64,000 nucleotides of DNA. Origin: Streptomyces formicae (GTDB lineage Bacteria; Actinomycetota; Actinomycetes; Streptomycetales; Streptomycetaceae). The DNA lies in the NCBI RefSeq assembly GCF_002556545.1, contig NZ_CP022685.1:3946001-4010000 (forward strand). The letters run 5' to 3'. The notes below the pieces were generated by a model that made no database searches, was not told where the DNA came from, and was given only the letters and a program-made list of their open reading frames with translations. Positions 34,103 through 41,759 of this stretch are shown in pieces (position 1 is the stretch's first letter; each line of letters begins with the position of its first letter). Both the position numbers and the translations under genes were made by a program.

Positions 34103-35643
34103 GCCCCGGCCTCGACCTTCTTGGTCCCGGACTTCTTCCCGGCGCCGGGGGCCGGTGCCGCCGCTACCGGCGCGGCCGCCCTGATCACCTCGTACTCGGA
34201 GAGGTCGACCCGCCGCGTGGCGGCCCTGAACTCCGTGGTGGTGCCGGGCCAGACCGTCGTGTTGACGCCGTTCTCGTCGAGGTACCAGCTGTTGCAGCCA
34301 CCGGTGTTCCACACGGTGCGCTTCATCCGCTCCTGCACGCGCCGGTTCCAGGCGCCGACGGCGCTGGGCCGGGCGGCGAGCGCGGCGCGGCCGCCCAGGA
34401 CGTCCAACTGCCGTATGTAGTCGGCCATGTAGTTCAGCTGGGACTCGATCATCAGGATCATGGAGGAGTTCCCGAGCCCGGTGTTCGGGCCGATGATCGT
34501 CATCCAGTTGGGGAAGCCCGCCGCGGTCGCGCCGCGCAGCGACTTCATGCCGTCCTTCCACGTCTCCATGAGGGTGCGGCCCTCGTCGCCGACGACCCGG
34601 TCGGCGATCGGCATGTCCGTGACGTGGAATCCCGTGCCGAAGACGATCGCGTCGACCTCGGTCTCGGTGCCGTCGGAGGCGACGAGCGTGGTGCCGCGCA
34701 CCTCGCTGAGGCCGCTGGCGACGACGTCCACGTTGGGCTCGGCGAGCGCCGGGTAGTACGTGTTGGACAGCAGGATGCGCTTGCAGCCGATGCGGTACGT
34801 CGGCGTCAGCTTGTCCCGCAGGACCGGGTCCTTGATCGCCCGGTACATGTTCCGCTTGGCGATCTGCTCCACCATGCCGAGCTCGTTGGGCCGCTTGGTG
34901 AACGCCTGGACCTGCAACTCCCTGATGCCCCACAGGATTCCGCGCCGGGCCTGGGTGGTGAACGGCAGCTGCTTGTGCAGCCAGCGCTCGGCGCCGCTGA
35001 TGGCGCGGTCGGCGCGCGGCATGACCCACGGGGGCGTGCGCTGGAAGAGGGTCAGCTTCCCGACCTGCTTCTGGATGGCGGGCACGATCTGGATGGCCGA
35101 CGCCCCGGTGCCGATCATCGCGACGCGCTTGCCGCGCAGGTCGTAGTCGTGGTCCCAGCGGGCCGAGTGGAAGACCTTGCCGGGGAAGGTGTCGATGCCG
35201 GGGATGTCCGGGATCTTGGGGTCGGAGAGCGGCCCGGTGGCGGAGACGACGACGTCGGCGGTGAGCGTGCCGTTGCTGGTCTCGATCTCCCAGCGCAGCT
35301 CGCCCGCGTCCCAACGCATCAGCTTCACCTCGGAATTGAGGCGGATGTGCGGGCGCAGCCGGAAGGTGTCGGCGACGTGTTCCAGATAGGCGTGGATGTG
35401 CTCCTGGCCGGAGAAGGTGCGCGGCCAGTCCGGGTTGGGCGCGAAGGAGAACGAGTACAGGTGCGAGGGCACGTCGCAGGCGCAGCCGGGGTAGCTGTTG
35501 TCGCGCCAGGTGCCGCCCACCGCACCGGCCCGCTCCAGGACGACGAAGTCGGTGATGCCCTCGCGGCGCAGCCGCACGGCGGCACCGAGGCCACCGAAGC
35601 CGGATCCGATCACCGCCACCCGTACGTGCTCGTGCTCTGTCAT
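34099..35643 (-). CDS. Flavin-containing (Baeyer-Villiger type) monooxygenase
   Basis: 514 residues. FAD site GSGFGGLG near the N-terminus, NADPH site GTGASAIQIVPAI at about 180, and between them the Baeyer-Villiger fingerprint FPGKVFHSARWDHDY. GGTWRDNSYPGCACD is a further family block. It inserts oxygen into ketones or oxidises heteroatoms with NADPH and O2. A Pro/Ala/Lys-rich tail of about 25 residues follows the catalytic part. ATG at 35643 behind GGGAGGCGG. First gene of a three-gene operon divergent from a MerR regulator. Confidence 0.92.
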   Translation of the reverse strand: MTEHEHVRVAVIGSGFGGLGAAVRLRREGITDFVVLERAGAVGGTWRDNSYPGCACDVPSHLYSFSFAPNPDWPRTFSGQEHIHAYLEHVADTFRLRPHIRLNSEVKLMRWDAGELRWEIETSNGTLTADVVVSATGPLSDPKIPDIPGIDTFPGKVFHSARWDHDYDLRGKRVAMIGTGASAIQIVPAIQKQVGKLTLFQRTPPWVMPRADRAISGAERWLHKQLPFTTQARRGILWGIRELQVQAFTKRPNELGMVEQIAKRNMYRAIKDPVLRDKLTPTYRIGCKRILLSNTYYPALAEPNVDVVASGLSEVRGTTLVASDGTETEVDAIVFGTGFHVTDMPIADRVVGDEGRTLMETWKDGMKSLRGATAAGFPNWMTIIGPNTGLGNSSMILMIESQLNYMADYIRQLDVLGGRAALAARPSAVGAWNRRVQERMKRTVWNTGGCNSWYLDENGVNTTVWPGTTTEFRAATRRVDLSEYEVIRAAAPVAAAPAPGAGKKSGTKKVEAGA

Positions 35644-35673
35644 TCCGCCGCCTCCCGGAAGTGCCCGAACCCT

Positions 35674-35689
35674 GCCAGTAGTCACTGGC
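35674..35689. promoter_or_regulatory. Palindrome in the merR/monooxygenase divergent region
   Basis: GCCAGT-AGTC-ACTGGC, 6-bp arms with a 4-bp centre, 31 bp upstream of the monooxygenase start. A TTGCGC lies just upstream on the minus strand. It is a candidate operator for the adjacent MerR protein. Confidence 0.45.
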
Positions 35690-35777
35690 GCAATTGGGAG
35701 ACTAAGCCAGGACCGTACTCATGGGTAGGGGTCGGGCGAAGGAAAGTTACCGGCGGTACCACCGACCGGCACCCGGA

Positions 35778-35783
35778 TAGGCT
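35778..35783 (+). promoter_or_regulatory. -10 box TAGGCT for leaderless merR-type gene
   Basis: TAGGCT is followed by 6 nt and the GTG at 35790, with no ribosome-binding site. Confidence 0.5.
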
Positions 35784-35789
35784 TCCCAC

Positions 35790-36488
35790 GTGGCAGACCA
35801 ACGAGAAGGCGGAACGGGCGGAAGCGGGAGCACACCGGCCGGTGACGTGCGCGAGTACCGCATGGAGGAGCTGGCCAGGGAGGCCGGCATCACCGTGCGC
35901 ACCGTGCGCTTCTACCGCGAGCGGGGGCTGATCCCACCGCCCCGCCGCGAGGGCCGCATCGCCTGGTACGACACGCACCACCTGGCCAGACTCCGCACCA
36001 TCGCCGCACTCCTGGAGCGCGGCCACACCCTGAACGGCATCGCCGAGCTCTCGGACGCCTTCGACAAGGGCCGCGACGTCGGCGAGCTCCTCGGCTTCGG
36101 CGAGTCCACCGAGGAGCAGCCGGTCCGCCTCACCCCCGAGGAGCTCGCCGACCACTTCGCGGGCGAGGTCACCCCGGAGAACCTCGCGGCGGCCATGGAC
36201 CTCGGCTACCTCGGCACCGACGGCGACGAGATCGTGCACATCAGTCGCCGACTGCTCGACGCGTCATCCACCCTCGTACGCAAGGGAGTTCCGCTGGCCG
36301 CGGTCCTGGAGGCGGGCGAGCGCGTACGCGAACACGCGGACGCGCTGGCCGAGTTGTTCATCACGGTGATGCGCACGCACACCCCGGACACCGCGGAGGT
36401 GGAGATCGAGGAGCTGCGCCCGGTCGCCAAGAGCGTGGTGGAGGCGGAGCTCTCGATGGCGCTCGACCGCCGCCTCAACCAGACCTGA
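35790..36488 (+). CDS. MerR family transcriptional regulator
   Basis: 232 residues. After a Gly/Ser-rich tail of about 20 residues the MerR HTH reads YRMEELAREAGITVRTVRFYRERGLIPPPRREGRIAWYDTHHLARL. A dimerisation helix follows, then a C-terminal region of about 140 residues with no Cys cluster, so it is not a classical metal sensor. GTG at 35790 preceded by a TANNNT box at 6 nt. Divergent from the monooxygenase operon and probably its regulator. Confidence 0.9.
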   Translation: MADQREGGTGGSGSTPAGDVREYRMEELAREAGITVRTVRFYRERGLIPPPRREGRIAWYDTHHLARLRTIAALLERGHTLNGIAELSDAFDKGRDVGELLGFGESTEEQPVRLTPEELADHFAGEVTPENLAAAMDLGYLGTDGDEIVHISRRLLDASSTLVRKGVPLAAVLEAGERVREHADALAELFITVMRTHTPDTAEVEIEELRPVAKSVVEAELSMALDRRLNQT

Positions 36489-36510
36489 CCGGACCACGCC
36501 AGACCCGGTC

Positions 36511-37560
36511 TCAGGCGGGCAGCCACCAACGCGCCTTGTAGATGCCGCCGTTGACCAGCTTGTAGGCACCGGCGGGCCGATGGACGCTCACCGTCGTCGT
36601 CCACCACGTCTCACCGAGTCCGCCCTCCGGCACGGTGCTGAGGACCTGCCCGGTGCGCGGATCGTTCCCCACGGCCTTCACCGACTTCCGCGAGATCACC
36701 TCGTGCCCCGCGAAGTCCTGCACGAAGGCCCCGCCCCGCTTCTCGTACTGGAACACGGCGGCGTTGGTCGTCACCCAGAGCCGTCCCGGCCGCCCGGCGA
36801 CCGGGAAGAGGTCGTGCCCGCCGGGGGTGCGACCGGGCGTGCCGACCGGCAGACCGACCGCCGAGCGCCGAGCGAGCGTGGGCCGCGCGGCCGTGCCGCC
36901 CACCGCGTAGGTCACCAACTCGTCGTCGCCGAGGGCCCAGAGCACCTTGCGCGCACCGTCCCAGTGCAGCCCGTGCGCGCCCTTGAGCTCCGCCTCGGCG
37001 TACCGCGTGGCACGCGGCCCCCGCGACGCCGCGTACAGCCGCACCCGCGCGCCCGTGCTGCACGCGACGGCCACGTTGCCGTCGGGCAGGAGCTCGGCGC
37101 TGTGCGGATTGAAGAGGTCGTCGCCGGGACCGATCGCCGTGCCCCAGTACCGCCGCCCGGTCGGATGCTCGACGACCGCGACGAACCCGAACGACGCCGT
37201 CGTCAGGACGTACGTACGCCCCCGGAGCCTGCGCACCTTGGCCTCGCTCGGGTACACCCAGCTCACGTCCGGCGACAGATCCGCGTACCGCCGGTCGCCG
37301 AGCGGCGAGAACTGCCACTTCACGACGGACGGATCGACGGCCGGGTCCCAGGTGCGCCGCCGCGGGTCGAGCACCAGGACGCGTCTGGTGGCCTGCTCGG
37401 TGAGCAGCACGGGCGGCGTGCCCGCGGGGATCCCGTCGGCGGCGGACGCCCACGCGGTGGACGGCCACGCGGTGGACGCCCACGCGGCGGGCAGCGCCGC
37501 GGCGGCCCCGGCGCCCGCGGCTCCCAGCAGAACGGCGCGCCTGGACGGCATGACGCTCAT
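36511..37560 (-). CDS. Tat-exported beta-propeller protein (DUF6528-like)
   Basis: 349 residues from the ATG at 37560, which has GGGGGGA 5 nt upstream. The twin-arginine signal is MPSRRAVLLGAAGAGAAAAL with cleavage near AWA at about 28-30; three STAW/STAWA repeats follow. The mature part has propeller-like blades (LLTEQATRRVLVLDPRRRTWD, GAHGLHWDGARKVLWALGDD) and ends GGIYKARWWLPA. The layout recalls proteins annotated as DUF6528. It is probably secreted in folded form with or without a lipid-independent anchor. No enzyme motif is evident. It is convergent with the MerR gene, 22 bp apart. Confidence 0.82.
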   Translation of the reverse strand: MSVMPSRRAVLLGAAGAGAAAALPAAWASTAWPSTAWASAADGIPAGTPPVLLTEQATRRVLVLDPRRRTWDPAVDPSVVKWQFSPLGDRRYADLSPDVSWVYPSEAKVRRLRGRTYVLTTASFGFVAVVEHPTGRRYWGTAIGPGDDLFNPHSAELLPDGNVAVACSTGARVRLYAASRGPRATRYAEAELKGAHGLHWDGARKVLWALGDDELVTYAVGGTAARPTLARRSAVGLPVGTPGRTPGGHDLFPVAGRPGRLWVTTNAAVFQYEKRGGAFVQDFAGHEVISRKSVKAVGNDPRTGQVLSTVPEGGLGETWWTTTVSVHRPAGAYKLVNGGIYKARWWLPA

Positions 37561-37654
37561 GAAGTCCCCCCGTACGGTCGGCAGTTGGTCATGTACGCGA
37601 CCGCAATCTGCCACGCCGTACGGACCGGGGACACCCCTCCGCCGGACTTTGTGA

Positions 37655-37670
37655 CCGCCCCCTCGGGCGG
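37655..37670 (-). terminator. Hairpin after exonuclease III gene
   Basis: CCGCCC (37655-37660) and GGGCGG (37665-37670) around CCTC, 7 bp past the stop of the minus-strand gene. Short but GC-only stem. Confidence 0.55.
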
Positions 37671-37677
37671 GCGTCCC

Positions 37678-38469
37678 CTACAGGTCGTAGACCACGGTCA
37701 CCGGCGCGTGGTCGCTCCACCGCTCGGCGTGGGTCGCGGCCCGCTCGACGTACGCCTTCACCGCGCGCTCGGCGAGCCCGGCCGTCGCGACGTGGTAGTC
37801 GATGCGCCAGCCCGTGTCGTTGTCGAAGGCGCGCCCCCGGTAGGACCACCACGAGTAGGGGCCCTCGACGTCGGGGTGCTGCGCGCGCACGACGTCCTCG
37901 TACTCCGCGAAGACCTCGTCGAGCCAGGCGCGCTCCTCGGGCAGGAAGCCGGAGTTCTTCTTGTTGCCCTTCCAGTTCTTGAGGTCGGCCTCCTGGTGGG
38001 CGATGTTCCAGTCGCCGCAGACGACGACGTGGCGCCCCTCGGCGGCGGCCCGCTCCTTGAGCCCCTTCAGGTACACGAGGAACTCCCCCATGAACCGGAT
38101 CTTCTCGTCCTGCCGCTCGGTGCCGACCTCGCCGGAGGGGAGGTACAGGCTGGCGACGGTGACGCCCGGCAGATCCGCCTCCACGTACCGCCCGCTGCCG
38201 TCGAACTCCTCCGACCCGAAGCCGACCCGCACCCGGTCCGGCTCACGGCGCGTGTAGAGCGAGACTCCCGCGCGGCCCTTCGCGGCGGCGGGCGCGTGCA
38301 CGACGTGCCAGCCCTCGGGGTCGCGCACCTCGTCCGGCAGCTGCTTCTCCTCGGCGCGCACCTCCTGGAGGCACAGGACATCGGCCGAGGTCTCGGCGAG
38401 CCACTCCACGAAGCCCTTCTTGGCGGCCGCGCGCAGCCCGTTCACATTCACGGAAGTCACAGTGAGCAT
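37678..38469 (-). CDS. xth: Exodeoxyribonuclease III
   Basis: 263 residues. It removes nucleotides 3'-5' from duplex DNA and cuts at abasic sites in base excision repair. Family motifs: NVNGLRAAAKKG, LQEVRAEEKQLP (metal Glu), GDWNIAHQEADLKN and the terminal WSDHAPVTV. The ATG at 38469 (MLTVTSVNVNG) has TATCGT exactly 6 nt upstream and no ribosome-binding site, and is the usual family start. Divergent from a GNAT gene. Confidence 0.94.
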   Translation of the reverse strand: MLTVTSVNVNGLRAAAKKGFVEWLAETSADVLCLQEVRAEEKQLPDEVRDPEGWHVVHAPAAAKGRAGVSLYTRREPDRVRVGFGSEEFDGSGRYVEADLPGVTVASLYLPSGEVGTERQDEKIRFMGEFLVYLKGLKERAAAEGRHVVVCGDWNIAHQEADLKNWKGNKKNSGFLPEERAWLDEVFAEYEDVVRAQHPDVEGPYSWWSYRGRAFDNDTGWRIDYHVATAGLAERAVKAYVERAATHAERWSDHAPVTVVYDL

Positions 38470-38475
38470 CCCGGC

Positions 38476-38481
38476 ACGATA
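38476..38481 (-). promoter_or_regulatory. -10 box TATCGT for leaderless exonuclease III gene
   Basis: TATCGT on the minus strand, then GCCGGG and the ATG at 38469. Confidence 0.55.
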
Positions 38482-38524
38482 CCGGCACACTGGACGACGG
38501 AACCCGTCCGACACCGCATAGAAG

Positions 38525-38530
38525 TACGAT
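38525..38530 (+). promoter_or_regulatory. -10 box TACGAT for leaderless GNAT gene
   Basis: TACGAT, then GCCTCGC and the ATG at 38538. The box decides between two in-frame starts: the earlier ATG (38529) lies inside the box itself. Confidence 0.55.
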
Positions 38531-38537
38531 GCCTCGC

Positions 38538-39053
38538 ATGTCTATCCAGAACGCCGCGCACGCCACCCCAGCCGTCCACCTGCGCACGGTCACCTTCGCG
38601 CACCCGGACGCCCTCGCCCTGAACGATCGCGTCCAGCTCGAATATGCGGAGCGGTACGGCGACGAGGGCGACATCACACCGCTCGACGCGACCATGTTCG
38701 AGGCGCCCAGGGGCCTCTACGTCATCGCGTACGACGAACACGGCACTCCCCTGGCCACCGGCGGCTGGCGCTCCCAGGACGAGAACGAGTGGGGCTACGC
38801 GGACGGCGACGCGGAACTGAAGCGCATGTACGTCACCCCCGAGGCCCGTGGCCTCGGCCTCGCCCGCCGCATACTCGCCGCGCTGGAGGAGGACGCGAAG
38901 GCGGCGGGCCGCCACCGCATGGTCCTGGAAACCGGCACGAAGCAGCCGGAGGCGGTCGCGCTCTACCTCTCCTGCGGCTACACCCCCGCCGCCGAAAAGT
39001 TCGGCCACTACCGCTTCGACGACCTGAGCCTCTGCTACGTGAAGCCGCTGTAG
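38538..39053 (+). CDS. GNAT family N-acetyltransferase
   Basis: 171 residues from ATG 38538. The acetyl-CoA loop is LKRMYVTPEARGLGLARRILAALEEDA (R-x-x-G-x-G/A) at about 98-124, followed by LETGTKQPEAVALYLSCGYTPA, the standard motif B. The substrate is unknown. Promoter box 7 nt upstream makes a leaderless transcript likely. The stop codon abuts two inverted copies of the dispersed hairpin element, which could terminate transcription. Confidence 0.88.
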   Translation: MSIQNAAHATPAVHLRTVTFAHPDALALNDRVQLEYAERYGDEGDITPLDATMFEAPRGLYVIAYDEHGTPLATGGWRSQDENEWGYADGDAELKRMYVTPEARGLGLARRILAALEEDAKAAGRHRMVLETGTKQPEAVALYLSCGYTPAAEKFGHYRFDDLSLCYVKPL

Positions 39054-39112
39054 CCCCGTAAGGGGCGCGGGGAACGGCGCACAAGCCCCGTAAGGGGCGC
39101 GGGGAACTGCGC
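39053..39112 (-). repeat. Two inverted copies of the dispersed GCGCAGTTCCCCGCGCCCC element
   Basis: On the minus strand 39112-39085 and 39080-39053 each read GCGCMGTTCCCCGCGCCCC then TTACGGGGC, with a period of 32 bp. Each can form GCCCC-GTAA-GGGGC. They start at the last base of the GNAT stop codon. The remaining gap to 39224 shows nothing else. Confidence 0.8.
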
Positions 39113-39224
39113 GCCCAGCCAGGAGCCACCCGCAGCCAACGACGAACCGGGCCGAGGCTCAACGAACCGGGGCGAAACATGGGTCAAACGGATCGAGGCC
39201 CATACAAAGGACGCTTCGGGACGG

Positions 39225-39794
39225 TCAGGCGACCTCCCACGCCGCCTCGACCATCCGGAAGATCTCATCCAGGGCCGCCCCCGGCTCATCCGCCTCGCGG
39301 GCCAGCGCATAGGCGTCGATCGCGAACCTCGCGATCGTCCGGCAGGCCGTCCCGGTCCGGGTCTGGCCCGGATCGGCGACGATGGCCGCCGCCAGCGACT
39401 CCGCGTGGCGCAGGCGCATCGACTCCTCGTACTCCCGCAGGGCGCGCGACTCGTCGATCATGCGGTAGACCGGGGCGGCGCCGTCCGCCGTGCAGTGCCG
39501 GACCATGGCGTGGATCTCGCGGCGCAGCACGGGAATCAGCGGTTCGTCCGGCGCGCGCTCGACGACCGCCCGCGTGAGGCGCTGCTCGAAGTCGGCGTCC
39601 TGCTCGAACACCAGCGCCTCCTTGGAGGCGAAGTGGGAGAAGAGTGTGGTCACGGCCACGTCGGCCTCGGCGGCCACGTCGCGAATGCCCACCTCGTCGT
39701 AACCGCGCTCCAGGAAGAGCCGCATGGCGGTGTCGGCGATCTTCTGCCGGGTGGCGGCCTTCTTGCGCTCGCGGCGTCCCATCGGCACGGTCAT
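39225..39794 (-). CDS. TetR family transcriptional regulator
   Basis: 189 residues. HTH near 30-58: VGIRDVAAEADVAVTTLFSHFASKEALVF, with the Phe-Ser-His-Phe variant of the usual TLYYHF. Basic N-terminus GRRERKKAATRQKI. ATG at 39794 is favoured by TAGTGT 7 nt upstream; a second ATG lies four codons on. It is divergent from a fragment of a quinone oxidoreductase gene, a common TetR partner, so its original target may be lost. Confidence 0.9.
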   Translation of the reverse strand: MTVPMGRRERKKAATRQKIADTAMRLFLERGYDEVGIRDVAAEADVAVTTLFSHFASKEALVFEQDADFEQRLTRAVVERAPDEPLIPVLRREIHAMVRHCTADGAAPVYRMIDESRALREYEESMRLRHAESLAAAIVADPGQTRTGTACRTIARFAIDAYALAREADEPGAALDEIFRMVEAAWEVA

Positions 39795-39801
39795 GGCGCT
39801 G

Positions 39802-39807
39802 ACACTA
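39802..39807 (-). promoter_or_regulatory. -10 box TAGTGT for leaderless tetR-type gene
   Basis: TAGTGT on the minus strand, then CAGCGCC and the ATG at 39794. Farther upstream, TAACG (39823-39827), CGTTA (39844-39848) and GTTACG (39851-39856) form spaced inverted half-sites that may be its operator. Confidence 0.45.
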
Positions 39808-39870
39808 CCAAATCCGAAGGCGTAACGATCCCTAAACCAAAACCGTTAGTGTTACGGCCAGCGACACGGC

Positions 39871-39957
39871 ATGACGCTGCTGATCGAGGGCGCCGCGGGA
39901 GGCGTCGACACCCTCACCGCCCAACTCGCCCGCGCCCGCGGCAAAATCGTCATCAGG
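39871..39957 (+). pseudogene. Fragment of a zinc-type NAD(P)H:quinone oxidoreductase gene
   Basis: The frame encodes MTLLIEGAAGGVDTLTAQLA and ARGKIVI, which matches the internal nucleotide-binding region of MDR quinone oxidoreductases (consensus like VLIHGAAGGVGTLAVQLARA). The roughly 140 residues before and 150 after are absent. The similarity stops at about 39957, just before the tRNA terminator, and the open frame continues into the terminator and tRNA where it is meaningless. One of the conserved glycines is Asp (GGVD). I read it as a deletion remnant. Confidence 0.65.
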
Positions 39958-39988
39958 TGCCCTGAGTCCCGAGCTTCAACTCGGAAAC

Positions 39989-40032
39989 GACGAAGGTCCC
40001 GTCCGATCTTTCGATCGGACGGGACCTTCGTC
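39989..40032 (-). terminator. Terminator of tRNA-Ala
   Basis: GACGAAGGTCCCGTCCGATC (39989-40008) pairs perfectly with 40013-40032 around TTTC: a 20-bp stem 9 nt beyond the tRNA 3' end. Confidence 0.88.
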
Positions 40033-40041
40033 AACGTGCAG

Positions 40042-40115
40042 TGGACCTGTGGGGATTTGAACCCCAGACCCCCTCGATGCGAACGAGGTGCGCTACCAGA
40101 CTGCGCCACAGGCCC
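40042..40115 (-). tRNA. tRNA-Ala (anticodon CGC)
   Basis: 74 nt cloverleaf. Acceptor GGGCCTG pairs with CAGGTCC and includes the G3-U70 wobble that identifies tRNA-Ala. D-stem GCGC/GCGC, anticodon stem CCTCG/CGAGG with loop TTCGCAT (anticodon CGC, reads GCG), T-stem TGGGG/CCCCA with loop TTCAAAT. Discriminator A73; CCA is not encoded. It is the only RNA gene I can support in the window. Confidence 0.96.
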
Positions 40116-40129
40116 TTGCAACGAGTGAA

Positions 40130-40135
40130 ACTCTA
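40130..40135 (-). promoter_or_regulatory. -10 box of tRNA-Ala
   Basis: TAGAGT on the minus strand, 14 nt upstream of the mature tRNA 5' end. A TTCCGA at 40159-40154 could be a weak -35. Confidence 0.45.
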
Positions 40136-40200
40136 GCATCCCGATCGGGGTGCTCGGAAATCCGCTCCTCGCTGGTCAGCCAGGGGGATCTCACGACGAC

Positions 40201-41541
40201 TCACTCGTTCGCCGCGCGCGGCCGCTCGCCGTCCTCGTACTGATCGAAGAGCGGCGTACGACCCCGCTCGCGGGCCCGCCGCGCGGACGCCGCACGACGG
40301 GCATCGCTGCGTCCGCCGCCGTCGGCACCCTCGGGCCCTTCGACGTCGTCGGCACCGTCGGCGTCCGCGCTCCCGTCCCGCTGGTCTTCGTAGGGCTCCC
40401 CGGCGTCCGCCGTCGGCTCCGCGGTGCTCGACCGTGCCGAACTCCACGCGTCGGGGGCGCCCAGGTCGACGCTGCCGGTGGCGCGCGGGGCGACCGGCGC
40501 GGTCACGTACGTCGGCAGCGGCACCGGCACCGGGTCCCAGCTGTCGCCCCGGCCCGGACCGCGCTGGCGCTCGCGCTGCTGGTCGACCCACTCCGCGTGG
40601 TCGGTCTGCTCCACCAGGGCCCTGCGGTCGGCGGCGAGTGCGGAGAGCCCGGTCCCGGTCTCCTGCGCCGGTCCCTCCGGCTCCTCGTCCACGGTCTGCT
40701 CCGCGCCCTGGGGACGGCGGCGCGGCTGGCGTTCGCGCAGCCGCTGCGCCGCGACCTCGGCCCTGCGCCGGTCCATCGTGTAGACGAAGCGCCGCCGTTC
40801 CTGGCCGCGCAGATAGACGATGTACGCGCTCAGCAGCAGCGCGGGCGCCGCGGGCGCCCACAGGAACGCGAGGCCGCCGACCGCGGCGACGACCGCGCCG
40901 ACCGTGAAGGCGAGGAAGAGCAGCACGGTGGTGCGCCGCCGTCGGGCGAGCACCTTCGAGCGCCGGGCGCGCGCGGCCGCCTCCGCGGACGCGGCACGCT
41001 GCGCGCGCGACGCGTGGGGCCGCGGGGCGGACTCCCGCTCGGACTCGGACGCGAGTGCGGATTCGTGCTCGGCGTCGGGTGCGGACGCGGGTGCGGACGC
41101 GGGTGCGGACGCGGGTGCGGGGCGCGCCTTCTGACGGGCCGGAGGCTCCGCCTGACGGGCGTGCGGCTCCGCGTGCTGACGGACCGGGTGCTCCGCGTGC
41201 CGGGCCGGGTGCTCCGCCCGGTCCGAACGCTCGACCCGCTCCGCTCTGGATTCCCGTTCGGCCCGGCCGACCGGAGGCGCGACGAAGGCCCGGACGTCCA
41301 CCGAGTCGGTGACGTCGTCCGGTTCGCCGCGCTCCTCGCCCTCTTCGGGCGAGCGCGCTTGCAGGTCCTTGGCGTATCGGCGCTCCATGCCCGCCCGTCC
41401 GGACAGCAGCCGGATGGCGGTGCTGAAGCGTTCCGTCGGACGGGCTTCGTTCAGCTCGTCCTGCCTACGGAGCCACATCGGCACCAAGTAGGCGGCCCAG
41501 GCCCCGACGATGACTGCGTAGATGAGGCCGCTGCTGCTCAC
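40201..41541 (-). CDS. sepX: SepX/GlpR divisome membrane protein
   Basis: 446 residues. N-terminal span GLIYAVIVGAWAAYLVPMWL (about 5-24), then the conserved cytoplasmic block RRQDELNEARPTERFSTAIRLLSGR. A long Ala/Glu/Arg/Pro-rich linker includes four APAS-type repeats from a 12-bp DNA repeat at about 41080-41122. Two adjacent spans (about 203-246) and a 200-residue charged tail ending TPLFDQYEDGERP follow. SepX (GlpR) is known in Streptomyces and Corynebacterium as a division-site protein that binds the MoeA-like Glp, whose gene is nearby. The GTG at 41541 is chosen because TACCGT lies exactly 6 nt upstream; a GTG two codons earlier is possible. Confidence 0.85.
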   Translation of the reverse strand: MSSSGLIYAVIVGAWAAYLVPMWLRRQDELNEARPTERFSTAIRLLSGRAGMERRYAKDLQARSPEEGEERGEPDDVTDSVDVRAFVAPPVGRAERESRAERVERSDRAEHPARHAEHPVRQHAEPHARQAEPPARQKARPAPASAPASAPASAPDAEHESALASESERESAPRPHASRAQRAASAEAAARARRSKVLARRRRTTVLLFLAFTVGAVVAAVGGLAFLWAPAAPALLLSAYIVYLRGQERRRFVYTMDRRRAEVAAQRLRERQPRRRPQGAEQTVDEEPEGPAQETGTGLSALAADRRALVEQTDHAEWVDQQRERQRGPGRGDSWDPVPVPLPTYVTAPVAPRATGSVDLGAPDAWSSARSSTAEPTADAGEPYEDQRDGSADADGADDVEGPEGADGGGRSDARRAASARRARERGRTPLFDQYEDGERPRAANE

Positions 41542-41547
41542 GCTCAC

Positions 41548-41553
41548 ACGGTA
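41548..41553 (-). promoter_or_regulatory. -10 box TACCGT for leaderless sepX
   Basis: TACCGT on the minus strand, then GTGAGC and the GTG at 41541. No ribosome-binding site. Confidence 0.5.
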
Positions 41554-41681
41554 GAGGGGTTTCCGTGAGGCCATCTGCCAATTCGGCCGGTGTGTCGCAC
41601 GATCTGGCTGATATCTCGAACTTTTTTTGTGACTGATGCGATCAACAGGCTGCTGTCACCGTGAAATTAATGCCTGAGACA

Positions 41682-41703
41682 AGCCTCATACGAGCCTCAG
41701 ACG
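41682..41703. repeat. Two perfect-register 11-bp direct repeats upstream of sepX
   Basis: AGCCTCATACG and AGCCTCAGACG, head to tail with one base changed, in a locally AT-rich 218-bp gap (TTTTTTT at about 41624, ATTTCATTTCC at about 41738). A partner GCCTGAG lies at 41672-41678. A one-helical-turn repeat suggests a protein binding site. Confidence 0.4.
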
Positions 41704-41759
41704 GTCGATCGCCGATCTTTTTCGAACACTTATTTCATTTCCGTGGGTCGGGAACCGGA

